A stretch of DNA of 49,650 nucleotides from NCBI GenBank assembly GCA_021800255.1, contig JAJYZC010000018.1:1-49650 (forward strand), given 5' to 3'. Both the position numbers and the translations under genes were made by a program. Under the pieces are notes generated by a model. The model did no database searches. It worked only from the letters and a program-made list of their open reading frames with translations, and had not been told where the DNA came from. Source of the stretch: Acidobacteriota bacterium. GTDB lineage: Bacteria; Acidobacteriota; Terriglobia; Terriglobales; Acidobacteriaceae. Of the stretch, positions 8,827-16,374 are shown piece by piece; the first letter of the stretch is position 1, and every line of letters starts with the position of its first letter.

Positions 8827-10269
8827 ATGCGGCGCTATTTCCGGTTTCCCGCCCTCGCCATCGCGCTTTTGCTCGCGGCCGCCTCGCCTGCCTACTGCGC
8901 AAAGCGCATGGTCTTTGCGCACTACATGCTCGCCAATCAGGACTACCAAGGCGATAGCAGCCAGAAAGCCAAGATCGCCTCCTATGAGCGCGAAATTCTC
9001 CAGGCTCGCGCGCTGGGCATCGACGGTTTTGCGCTGAACGCGGGAGGGTGGCTGCACCAGCCCTGGTACATCGAATATGCCGCGCAGATGTTTGAGGCCG
9101 CCGCACGCCTTGACGATGGCTTTAAGCTCATGTTTTCTGCCGATATGTGCTGCGGCAACAGTGCCGCCGATGTGGTCGACATGATGCGGCGGTTCGCCGG
9201 CAATCCCCGCTACGCCCGCGTCTATTTTCGTTGCCATGGCGAGCCGGTTCTTACCACCTTCGCAGGAAGCAGCAAGGGCGTCGCGTTTTGGCGCCAGGTT
9301 CGCGCTGATTTGGCCACCGGAGCGCACCCCTCCACCTCCGTCGAGCCTCGTGTCTTGGCTCAGGCGCGGGCAGCGCCCAGCAATGCGCCGATGCGCATCT
9401 TCCTGGTCCCGGCCTTCTTCTGGGGCGGCGAACGGCCCGGCCGCGCCGCCGTTCAGCGTGGCTTTGGCGAGTGGAGATCGGTGATCGATGGAGCTTTCTA
9501 CTGGGGCATCGCCGGCGTCCCGGGTTCCGGAGGGCCTCTCGACCAGTTGCGAAGCAGCCAAGCCTATGCCTCTGTGCTGCACGCCGGGCGCAGACTTTAC
9601 ATGGCGCCGGTCACGCTCCAGTTCTGGGGCGCAAACGCCAACCGTTACTACGAATACAGCGGCGCTGAAGGTATGCGCCGCATGTGGATGGATGCGATTG
9701 AGAAGACGCATCCCGGCTGGGTTGAGATCATCACCTGGAACGATTTTATTGAAGGCACCTACATCAGCCCCATCGACGATCCCAACCGCTACCCCAACGC
9801 CAATTACCTCACTCAGAGCGGCATTCCGCTGGGGACTCCTCACTACTTTCATAGTCACCAGGCCGCCGGCGATCTCATGCGCTTCTTCATCGAGTGGTAC
9901 AAAACCGGCCACAAGCCGCCGATCACCCATGACACTGTTTACTGGTTCTATCGGACCCAGACATTCCATCACGATGCCGGAGCGCCCCCCGTCGCTCACC
10001 GCTACGGTCCGGTCGCCGACAGAATCTACATCACCGCGAATCTGATTGCTCCCGCTCGCCTGGTGGTGCGGCTCGGTGCGCACTCATGGACGGTCCGTTT
10101 CCGCGCCGGCAGCACCGATGCATCCGTCCCCTTCATTCCTGGGGTCACCCCGGAGTTCACGCTCATGCGGCACGGACGGGTGCTCGTGACAGACAAAGGA
10201 CGCGATGCCATTCAGGAAGCGCCGCGCTGGAATGACTATTATGACTCCAGCGGCGAAATGAGCCGCTGA
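8827..10269 (+). CDS. Secreted GH71 alpha-1,3-glucanase (mutanase)-like enzyme
   Basis: A 480-residue protein with a signal peptide (FPALAIALLLAAASPAYCA), hence exported. The mature part begins KRMVFAHYMLANQ and continues with ALGIDGFALNAGG, KLMFSADMCC and EIITWNDFIEGTYI, matching the conserved blocks of glycoside hydrolase family 71. Known members, mostly fungal, cleave internal alpha-1,3-glucosidic bonds of mutan or fungal-wall alpha-glucan. The open frame extends 5' to 8584, but that part overlaps the preceding gene and the signal peptide fixes the start at the ATG at 8827. It follows the membrane regulator by 43 bases and probably works with the GH31 exo-enzyme at 801 and the receptor at 3509. 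Family assignment is from motif memory; a carbohydrate-enzyme profile would confirm it. Confidence 0.82.
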   Translation: MRRYFRFPALAIALLLAAASPAYCAKRMVFAHYMLANQDYQGDSSQKAKIASYEREILQARALGIDGFALNAGGWLHQPWYIEYAAQMFEAAARLDDGFKLMFSADMCCGNSAADVVDMMRRFAGNPRYARVYFRCHGEPVLTTFAGSSKGVAFWRQVRADLATGAHPSTSVEPRVLAQARAAPSNAPMRIFLVPAFFWGGERPGRAAVQRGFGEWRSVIDGAFYWGIAGVPGSGGPLDQLRSSQAYASVLHAGRRLYMAPVTLQFWGANANRYYEYSGAEGMRRMWMDAIEKTHPGWVEIITWNDFIEGTYISPIDDPNRYPNANYLTQSGIPLGTPHYFHSHQAAGDLMRFFIEWYKTGHKPPITHDTVYWFYRTQTFHHDAGAPPVAHRYGPVADRIYITANLIAPARLVVRLGAHSWTVRFRAGSTDASVPFIPGVTPEFTLMRHGRVLVTDKGRDAIQEAPRWNDYYDSSGEMSR

Positions 10270-10446
10270 AATCGGCGAGTAAACATCATTGGCGATCCAG
10301 CAGGAGCCGGAAGCAACGCAGAAGATCGAGCCGCAATCCGTGAGCATAGGGGCCGCGCAAGGCTTGGGCGTCAGATAAGTATTTTGTGCTCACCGAAGCA
10401 CGGTATTCTTCAGCCGGTACGGAGAACGCGCGGAGAGGAGCTGTCC

Positions 10447-10605
10447 ATGGTCAAACTCGATCACCTCAACATCTCTGTTTCGAATTATCCTAACTCACGC
10501 GATTGGTACGTACGGTATGTGAGACTCAAGGTAGAGTTTGAGAACATTGATGCTGGTGTAGGAGAACTCTCCGGAGATGGAGACGCTGAGTTGATTCTGA
10601 CGTAG
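10447..10605 (+). pseudogene. N-terminal fragment of a glyoxalase/VOC-family protein
   Basis: The 52-residue frame starts MVKLDHLNISVSNYPNSRDW, a typical first beta-alpha unit of the vicinal-oxygen-chelate fold (glyoxalase, bleomycin-resistance and dioxygenase relatives, usually 120-140 residues). It stops after DAELILT at 10605, so most of the fold and half the metal ligands are absent. A good ribosome site (AGAGGAG) remains seven bases before the ATG, which argues for recent truncation. Confidence 0.6.
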
Positions 10606-11298
10606 GCAAAGCTACCTGCTAGGGAGCGAGACTGCGTATTAACCTTTCAGTGCGATACACTGCTGTCCAAATTAGCCGGGAGCGAGTCGGCGGCATGAGG
10701 AAAACTGCGGAGTTTTCAGGCTGACTGTTGAGTCTCCGGGGCGAGGTTGGAACTTCTGCTGTCCAAATGAACTGCGGGGAAGAGCGGGATCTGTTCGGCG
10801 ACGGTGGTGAGCAGTGGCGGCGGTTGAAAGGGCGCATCGATCCATAGCCAGAGGTCACGATAGACGAAGAGTTGCGGGCGTAACAGAGCGGCGATTCCCG
10901 GCCATCCCCAGATGGCCGCCGCGCCGGAGATCGAGGCCTTCATCCGCGAGAACGAGCCGCACCTGAAGACCAAGGAATAATTCCGCCGCCCGCGCAATGC
11001 GTCCCAAGGCGTCCCAGCCCTTGCCGATGCCCGCCCCGGACAACTAACCCGATTGCCGGAATCCGCCAACATCGCACAATGGAAAATTGCCGAATTCTTC
11101 GCCGGACTCAGTGCAGCGCGCGAAACAGTCACACCTACCCCTTCAGAACACTCCGCCGCCGCGCGCGTGACGGCCGGCGCGGCCCATAAGCCGGGTTTCC
11201 TGCCAGCGGCGCGCCTTTCCGGCGGCTTGCGCGCCGGAATTCCTCCGCCGCGACCCCTCCACATGAGACCGGCAAAACGGCTCAAGCGGCGCACCCGT

Positions 11299-11317
11299 GG
11301 GGGTACATTTGGGGGTA
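11299..11317 (+). repeat. GGGGGTA heptamer direct repeat, possible attachment-site arm
   Basis: GGGGGTA at 11299-11305 and again at 11311-11317, spaced by CATTT (12-base period). I recall similar spaced G5TA motifs near integrase-borne islands, but this is memory, not proof. It stands at the right edge of the gene-remnant zone. Confidence 0.3.
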
Positions 11318-11387
11318 TTCAAGCCAGAGCGAAAATCTATCATACTGAATACACAAGACTTATTAGACAGATATGAATCCCTCCGCC

Positions 11388-11462
11388 CTGCTGAGTGGAT
11401 TTTTCCTCAAGAAAAATCCACTTTCACGGCTCTCAATAGCTCATAGCATTTCTGAAAGCGCC
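11388..11462 (+). repeat. Foldback intergenic repeat, copy 1
   Basis: The core is a perfect 11-bp hairpin: GTGGATTTTTC (11395-11405), loop CTCAA, GAAAAATCCAC (11411-11421). Sequence from CTGCTGAG through the right flank (CACGGCTCTCA, GCATTTCTGAAA) matches the repeat at 41059-41163. The left flank of that copy is not recognisable here. Confidence 0.7.
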
Positions 11463-11581
11463 GTAGCCGGGGAGGACGGACAGCGAAGATTCACCGGTGT
11501 CATGGGCACAATTTATTCCCGGCCGGTAAACCCAGCCTCCCCGAGGCCTGCGGCCCAGACCCATCCTGCTACGCTCATTCT

Positions 11582-12685
11582 GTGGGCTTTCAGGATTTCT
11601 TGGGCAATACGGCTACGGTCATGCGCCTGCGCGAGAGCATGCGCAGGGGCCGCTTTCCGCACTCGCTGGTGCTGGCCGGCCCGCACGGCGCGGGCAAGTA
11701 CACGCTGGCGCTGATGCTGGCGCAGGCGGTGAACTGCCTCAACCCTGGCGAGAGCGAAGGGCTGCCGGATTTCTGCGGCGCCTGTTCGAACTGCGCGCGC
11801 ATCGGCGCGGCCGCGAATCTGGATGCGCTGGTTGACGAAGCAGTCGCGGCGCGCGAGGATCTGCGTGAGACCGACAGGCGCGATACGCGCGTCCTCATCC
11901 AGACGCACCCCGACCTGCTCGTGATTCCTCCCGACCCGCCGCAGATGCTCATCAAGGTGGGACAGGTGCGGCAGGCGATTCACGCGGCCTATTACCGGCC
12001 GCCGGTGGAAGCACGGCGCGCATTTACAATCTTTACTGCGTCGGCCTTCATGAAAGAAGCGGCCAACAGTTTGCTCAAGCTGCTGGAAGAGCCGCCCGAG
12101 CACACCACGCTCATCCTGCTGGCGGAGAACCCGCAGGAGTTGCTGCCGACCATCCGCTCGCGCGCCGTAATGCACCGCCTGGACGCCCTGCCCGCGGCGG
12201 AGATCGAGGCCCTGCTGGCGCGGCGGCGGCCGGAGCTGAGGCCGCGGGACCGGGCGCTGGCGGCGCGGCTGGCCGAGGGAGCGGTAGGCCGCGCCCTCAC
12301 GCTCGACTTGGGCGCGTATCTGGCCAGCCGCCAGGATGCCCTCATCGTGCTGCGGAATGCGCTCGCCGAGCCGGATCATTCGGCCCTCTTCCGTGCTACG
12401 GAGGGCTATCGCGGCGGGGCCGAGGACCAGGAGAAGACCGTCAACCTGCTGCGCGCGCTGGGCAGCCTGGTTGAAGACCTTCTGCTCATCGTCTCCGGCG
12501 CGCCCAGCCTCATTCGCAACCTGGACCTGGCCGCCGAACTGGAGCGGATGGCCGAGGGCCTCACCGTGGAGTGGATCGATGGAGCCGCGCGTGCGCTGGC
12601 GCAGGTGGAACAGGGAATGCGCCGCAATCTGCTGCGCTCCCTCTCGCTCGACGCTATGGCCGTGAGCCTGGAACGTAGTAGTTGA
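11582..12685 (+). CDS. holB: DNA polymerase III delta-prime (clamp-loader) subunit
   Basis: A 367-residue AAA+ protein that should act in the clamp loader placing the sliding clamp on primed DNA. The P-loop is GPHGAGKYT near residue 33, with Tyr after the Lys where active ATPases have Thr or Ser; this fits delta-prime, which is usually a non-hydrolysing stator. A zinc module FCGACSNC follows near residue 63. The SRC-like motif is in LPTIRSRAVMHRL. It lacks the long C-terminal extension of DnaX. The start is the GTG at 11582 (MGFQDFLGN), which matches the usual beginning of the family. The usual partner tmk is not upstream; gene remnants are. Downstream come an RNA candidate and hfq. Confidence 0.88.
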   Translation: MGFQDFLGNTATVMRLRESMRRGRFPHSLVLAGPHGAGKYTLALMLAQAVNCLNPGESEGLPDFCGACSNCARIGAAANLDALVDEAVAAREDLRETDRRDTRVLIQTHPDLLVIPPDPPQMLIKVGQVRQAIHAAYYRPPVEARRAFTIFTASAFMKEAANSLLKLLEEPPEHTTLILLAENPQELLPTIRSRAVMHRLDALPAAEIEALLARRRPELRPRDRALAARLAEGAVGRALTLDLGAYLASRQDALIVLRNALAEPDHSALFRATEGYRGGAEDQEKTVNLLRALGSLVEDLLLIVSGAPSLIRNLDLAAELERMAEGLTVEWIDGAARALAQVEQGMRRNLLRSLSLDAMAVSLERSS

Positions 12686-12714
12686 ACCATCCCGCCAGGA
12701 ATATGCGAGAATAG

Positions 12715-12826
12715 GTGAGCAACCCCCCTGTTGGCCCAGGCATCTTTGCGGGTAAGAGCATACCCACGCACGGCGCTGCTGCCGGGACGCTAGAGTGCCT
12801 TGGCTAAGGGCGGGGTGTTGTCTCAC
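12715..12826 (+). ncRNA. Candidate structured RNA or hfq leader element
   Basis: GTGAG, CAAC and CCCC at 12715-12725 can pair in order with GGGG, GTTG and CTCAC at 12812-12826, giving a 13-bp closing stem with two single-T bulges around a 112-base element. Inside is at least one hairpin, GGGTA/TACCC near 12760. Downstream (about 12860-12895) CAAGCTG pairs with CAGCTTG. The stretch has no convincing coding frame and lies between holB and hfq on the same strand. It could be a small RNA (its size is like a small SRP RNA, but the conserved SRP tetraloop region is not seen) or a regulatory leader of hfq. Confidence 0.35.
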
Positions 12827-12982
12827 GCGAGCGCAGCAAAGCGCGAGCCGGGCCATTCTCAGGGGGCAAGCTGTCCGCCGCAGACGCAGCTTGGAGAAAG
12901 GAAGCGAAGGGGCGCGCGTCTCTCTCCGATCAGACGTGGAGTCGGGCAGGAACTTCATTTTTTTTGACCAAGGACATTTCTT

Positions 12983-13321
12983 ATGGGTATTTCATCTCTC
13001 GCCGCTAGCCGTGACGAAAGCACCAGCCGGCTCCCCCGGCCGCAGGGCCGCAACTGGAGAAGCCAATCTGGGCTGCAAATGCAGCACTCGCCGGCGCAGA
13101 ATGGAGCGGCGGGCATTGAACACCGGCACGCCGAACTCTTTTACTTGCAGAAGCAGATCTATGCGCAGACCCCGATGGTGATCGTGCTCCAGGACGGCGA
13201 GCGCGTGGAAGGGTGCATCGAGTGGTACGACCGCCATACGCTCAAAGTGCGCGGAAAGGTCAAGACGCTGGTCTACAAATCCGCCATCAAATATATGTTT
13301 AAGGTAGGCGACAATGGCTGA
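12983..13321 (+). CDS. hfq: Hfq-like Sm RNA-binding protein with N-terminal extension
   Basis: A 112-residue protein. Residues 50-105 form an Sm fold: AELFYLQKQIYAQTPMVIVL, then DGERVEGCIEWYDRHTLKV (Sm1) and VYKSAIKYM (Sm2). Hfq forms a ring hexamer that binds U-rich RNA and aids small-RNA pairing. The Sm2 YKxAI core is kept, but the classical His after the Lys is Ser, and the proximal-face Q near the start of the fold is absent. About 45 poorly conserved residues precede the fold. The ATG at 12983 has AAGGA eight bases upstream. An in-frame ATG (codon 33) could give a shorter form. It follows the RNA candidate at 12715-12826. Confidence 0.78.
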   Translation: MGISSLAASRDESTSRLPRPQGRNWRSQSGLQMQHSPAQNGAAGIEHRHAELFYLQKQIYAQTPMVIVLQDGERVEGCIEWYDRHTLKVRGKVKTLVYKSAIKYMFKVGDNG

Positions 13322-13410
13322 TTGAGAGCGCAGGGCCAGGACGCCGCGCTCATTCAAGCCGCGTTGGTTAAGGCGTGGAAGGCTGCACAGAGCGAGGAGC
13401 GGGCAGCGTC

Positions 13411-13632
13411 TCAGGTGGGGCGCGGCTTCTTCCACCACCGCCGCAGAGCAACCAGCGACCAAACTGCTTCCACGATTCCGAAGGGCCACGCGCCTTGCAG
13501 GAACCCATACGCAGACGCGAGCACGCAGGATGCGGCGAACGCCAGGATGAACCAGCGGCTGCGCCATTCCAGCGCATAAAAAATCAGCATCGCAGAGACG
13601 GCAAACAGACCGAAGACAGTAAGGTGATTCAT
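13411..13632 (-). CDS. Small two/three-helix membrane protein, unknown function
   Basis: A 73-residue protein starting MNHLTVFGLFAVSAMLIFYA, followed by LEWRSRWFILAFAASCVLAS and a third hydrophobic stretch, GFLQGAWPFGIVEAVWSLVA, ending in a basic tail (RRWWKKPRPT). I know similar small proteins as hypothetical in Acidobacteria and other bacteria. The frame extends upstream to 13746, but the ATG at 13632 falls five bases after the stop of a second tiny gene, suggesting a translationally linked pair. No function can be assigned. Confidence 0.6.
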   Translation of the reverse strand: MNHLTVFGLFAVSAMLIFYALEWRSRWFILAFAASCVLASAYGFLQGAWPFGIVEAVWSLVALRRWWKKPRPT

Positions 13633-13637
13633 CGCGC

Positions 13638-13742
13638 TTATTTGCGCCCTTCCAGCCAAAACCTCCAGAGCGCCCAGAGCAAGAACGTCACCGCCAAAGC
13701 TGCGGGAATGATAAACGACAGGGTGAGGCGCAAGGCATTCAT
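13638..13742 (-). CDS. 34-residue single-span membrane peptide
   Basis: ATG at 13742 and TAA at 13638. The peptide starts MNALRLTLSFIIPAALAVTF and ends LLWALWRFWLEGRK: one hydrophobic helix with basic residues at both ends. It stops five bases before the start of the 73-residue membrane protein on the same strand, so the two are probably cotranscribed. The ribosome site is weak. Too short for family assignment. Confidence 0.45.
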   Translation of the reverse strand: MNALRLTLSFIIPAALAVTFLLWALWRFWLEGRK

Positions 13743-14293
13743 ACACGAGGCGCTGCTTCTGTTTTCCGGCAGGGTATTTGCTGGTCCTGGCCGCTCCCGG
13801 CCCAGAGCCGTGAGCGGCGCTTAGGAAAAAGCCGCTTGGAACTAGAAGAATCCAGCCTCGATAAGGAAGGAGTAGACGGCCCGTAAGGGCTTTATAAGGG
13901 GGGGTAGAGGTGAGCGAGCAGGCCCCGGAGGCTTACGCTGCCCCAGCCGCGCGTCTTGACACGCAAGCGGGCGCGCGTGTCTTATTTTGCTAGGCACTCT
14001 TTTGGAATCCGGCCGGAGCGGGCGCGGGCCGAATCGCGCCGGTTGCCGGAATCGGAAGGCCAAGGGGGCGCTATGTCGAAAAGGAAGCAGACAGTGGCAG
14101 GGTTCTTTTGTGGCCGGAGGCCCGGCTTCAGAGGCTGGGGCTTGCGCACAGAGAACAGACCCTTCTTGCAGAGTCTGGGCCGCAAGAGATGGGCGGCCAG
14201 GATGATTTCCGGAGACGAGTTCAATGCAGGCGCCCGCGGTCGCGTGGGAGCCTGTGCCCAAGCCGGCGGCGTGGCCGGCAGGGCGAGTAAAGG
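13743..14293. other. 550-base stretch without a convincing gene; possible promoter for yajC-secDF
   Basis: Open frames here lack recognisable protein features and look like chance frames in GC-rich DNA. TTGACA at 13956-13961 is followed after 18 bases by TCTTAT (13980-13985), a fair sigma-70-type promoter pointing toward yajC, which would leave a leader of about 300 bases. The gene tgt, often upstream of yajC, is not present. Confidence 0.35.
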
Positions 14294-14620
14294 ATGAGTG
14301 TGATTGCAAGTTTGGCATTAATATCGTACCCGCCCACTGGCGCCGGCGGAATAGCGTTTCTCCTGCCCCTGCTCATCATCATTCCGCTGCTATATCTGCT
14401 CATGATCCGGCCGCAACAGAAGCGGCAGAAACAGTGGCAAGCCATGCTCAGCTCGATCAAGGCCGGAGACCGGGTAACCACGGCCGGCGGCATCCGCGGC
14501 ACCATAATTTCCATTAAGGACGACGCCATCATCGTTCGCGTGGCGCCCGACAACCTGAAGCTGGAAGTGGTTAAGAACGCGATTGCGTCAGTGACTACGC
14601 AGGATGGGGCCTCGCAATAA
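14294..14620 (+). CDS. yajC: Preprotein translocase auxiliary subunit YajC
   Basis: A 108-residue inner-membrane protein with one N-terminal helix (FLLPLLIIIPLLYLLMIRPQ) followed by the family hallmark RPQQKRQKQW and a small cytoplasmic domain (GDRVTTAGGIRGTI). YajC associates with SecD-SecF and the SecYEG channel. The order yajC-secD-secF seen here is conserved in many bacteria. The start is the ATG at 14294 with AAAGG directly before it; the spacing is short. Confidence 0.93.
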   Translation: MSVIASLALISYPPTGAGGIAFLLPLLIIIPLLYLLMIRPQQKRQKQWQAMLSSIKAGDRVTTAGGIRGTIISIKDDAIIVRVAPDNLKLEVVKNAIASVTTQDGASQ

Positions 14621-14661
14621 AGTGCGGAGACTCAGCCGGCGGGCCTAGAGAATTTTTGGAT

Positions 14662-16281
14662 ATGAAGAAGAATCTCAAAAACAAAATTGCCCTGATTGGC
14701 GCGGTTCTGGTGGTCTGCGTGTACGGCATCTTTGGCGTGCCATCGGGGCTCTCGGGCCGCGATCTGCTGGATGCCATGTCCAAACGGATCCACCTCGGTC
14801 TCGACCTCAAGGGCGGGGCGCACCTGATCTTGCAAGTGCATGTGCAAGACGCGGTGAACGATGAAACCAATAACACCGTCGAGGAGATCGAACAGGACCT
14901 CAAGAACGGCCACGTGACCTATTCCCAGGTGTTCAAGCCCGACCCCCAAAAGCCGGAGGTCATTCGCATCGAGGGAGTTCCGGCGGCGCAATCGAGCGCC
15001 GTGAGCACCCTGCTGGATGGCGGCAAGTACTCTGATGAATACGACGTTTCCCAGGGCGCAGACGGCAGCTTCACGCTGACCATGAAGCCCATCTATGAGC
15101 GGGACCTCGAAAGCAGAACCGACCAGGAGGCCATCGAAACCATCACCGACCGCGTGGATGCGCTGGGAGTGACGGAGCCGCAGATTCAGGAGTACGGGCT
15201 GGGCGCCAATCAGATTCTGGTGGAGCTGCCCGGCATCAGTGACCTGGACCGGGTGAAGACCATCATTCAGTCCACGGCGCGGCTGGAGATTCATGCCGTC
15301 GAGGGCGGGCCGTTCTCCAGTGAACAGGCGGCCCTGGCCAGTGTAAACAACGCGCTTCCGCCGGACGAAGAGATTTTGCCCGCTTCCGGCGAAATGGCCG
15401 GCGCAGGCGGAGGCGGCGCCTACTACATCTTGCAGAGTATGGCTATCGTAGCCGGCAGCGACTTCCGCTCCGCCACCCCCGGCATCAACCAGAACACGGG
15501 GCAAAGAACGGTGGACTTTACGCTCACTGACGAAGCCGGCGACAAGTTCTGGAGCTACACCAGCGCCAACATAGGCAAGAGCATGGCGGTGGTGATGGGC
15601 GGGACGGTCCGCGAAGTGGCCACCATCCAGAGCGGGATCCGCGACAGCGGCGAGATCACCGGCGCCTTTACTCCCGACGAAGTCATGATGCTCTCCAAGC
15701 TGTTGCGCACCGGCGCGCTGCCGGCCTCGCTGAGTTATCTTGAGGCCAGCACCGTGGGCGCTACGCTGGGCGCCGACTCCATCCGCGAAGGCGTAACCGC
15801 GGCCATCGTCGGCGTGCTTCTGGTTTGGGCCTTCATGCTCGTCTACTATCGCGGCTCGGGCATCAACGCCGACGTCGCGCTGTTTCTGAATCTGGTCATC
15901 CTGCTGGGCTTCATGGGCTTTTCCGGGGCCACGCTTACCCTGCCGGGCATCGCCGGAGTCATTCTCACCATTGGCATGGGCGTGGACTCCAACGTGCTCA
16001 TCTTTGAGCGCATTCGCGAGGAGATCCGCGCCGGCAAGACGGCGTCGGCGGCCGTCGACCAGGGCTTCCACCACGCCATTCTGACGATCATCGATACGCA
16101 CGTCACCACCATCGTTTCCGCCGCCATCCTGTTCATCTTTGGAACCGGCCCGGTGAAGGGTTTCGCCACCACCCTGACCTTCGGTCTGACGGCAAATTAC
16201 TTTACCTCCGTATTCGTTTCGAGGGTGATTTTCGAGGCCCACCTCAACAGATTGAAGCCGGGCGAGATGGTGTCTATTTAG
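14662..16281 (+). CDS. secD: Protein translocase subunit SecD
   Basis: A 539-residue RND-type membrane protein that uses the proton gradient to help pull proteins through the Sec channel. An N-terminal membrane helix (KIALIGAVLVVCVYGIFGV) precedes RIHLGLDLKGGAHLILQV, the conserved P1 start. The periplasmic head follows, then five C-terminal helices with GIAGVILTIGMGVDSNVLIF and ERIREE, the conserved RND motif of the family. The ATG at 14662 is preferred; a TTG two codons upstream is also possible. It lies 41 bases after yajC and 93 bases before secF. Confidence 0.95.
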   Translation: MKKNLKNKIALIGAVLVVCVYGIFGVPSGLSGRDLLDAMSKRIHLGLDLKGGAHLILQVHVQDAVNDETNNTVEEIEQDLKNGHVTYSQVFKPDPQKPEVIRIEGVPAAQSSAVSTLLDGGKYSDEYDVSQGADGSFTLTMKPIYERDLESRTDQEAIETITDRVDALGVTEPQIQEYGLGANQILVELPGISDLDRVKTIIQSTARLEIHAVEGGPFSSEQAALASVNNALPPDEEILPASGEMAGAGGGGAYYILQSMAIVAGSDFRSATPGINQNTGQRTVDFTLTDEAGDKFWSYTSANIGKSMAVVMGGTVREVATIQSGIRDSGEITGAFTPDEVMMLSKLLRTGALPASLSYLEASTVGATLGADSIREGVTAAIVGVLLVWAFMLVYYRGSGINADVALFLNLVILLGFMGFSGATLTLPGIAGVILTIGMGVDSNVLIFERIREEIRAGKTASAAVDQGFHHAILTIIDTHVTTIVSAAILFIFGTGPVKGFATTLTFGLTANYFTSVFVSRVIFEAHLNRLKPGEMVSI

Positions 16282-16374
16282 GGATTCGGTGCGAGGGGCT
16301 AGAGGATAAAAGCCGAAAGCTGAAAGCCGCCAGCGACTTTAGGCGGCTTTGGGGAAAAGAAGGGAACAGATTCC

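Larger units (their letters stand above)
10606..11581. other. Gene-poor stretch with remnants and repeats
   Basis: No complete gene is supported here. Two coding-like scraps are visible. On the minus strand, 10716-10919 reads AAIWGWPGIAALLRPQLFVY, then RDLWLWIDAPFQPPPLL, ending at a stop, like the C-terminus of an unrecognised protein. On the plus strand, 10912-10980 reads APEIEAFIRENEPHLKTKE before a stop, like another C-terminal tail. The rest is GC-rich noncoding sequence followed by a heptamer repeat (11299-11317), an AT-rich patch (about 11325-11375) and a foldback repeat (11388-11462). Confidence 0.5.

Noticed and set aside
12741..12832. Resemblance of GGGACGC and GGCTAAGGG to a c-di-GMP (GEMM) riboswitch
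   Set aside because: Only scattered short matches; the tetraloop-receptor and the spacing of the conserved blocks are not present.
11513..12958. 481-codon minus-strand frame opposite holB
   Set aside because: Arg/Gln-rich shadow of holB without recognisable motifs.
14632..16242. 536-codon minus-strand frame opposite secD
   Set aside because: Low-complexity Gly/Ala/Asp/His composition and full overlap with an unmistakable SecD.
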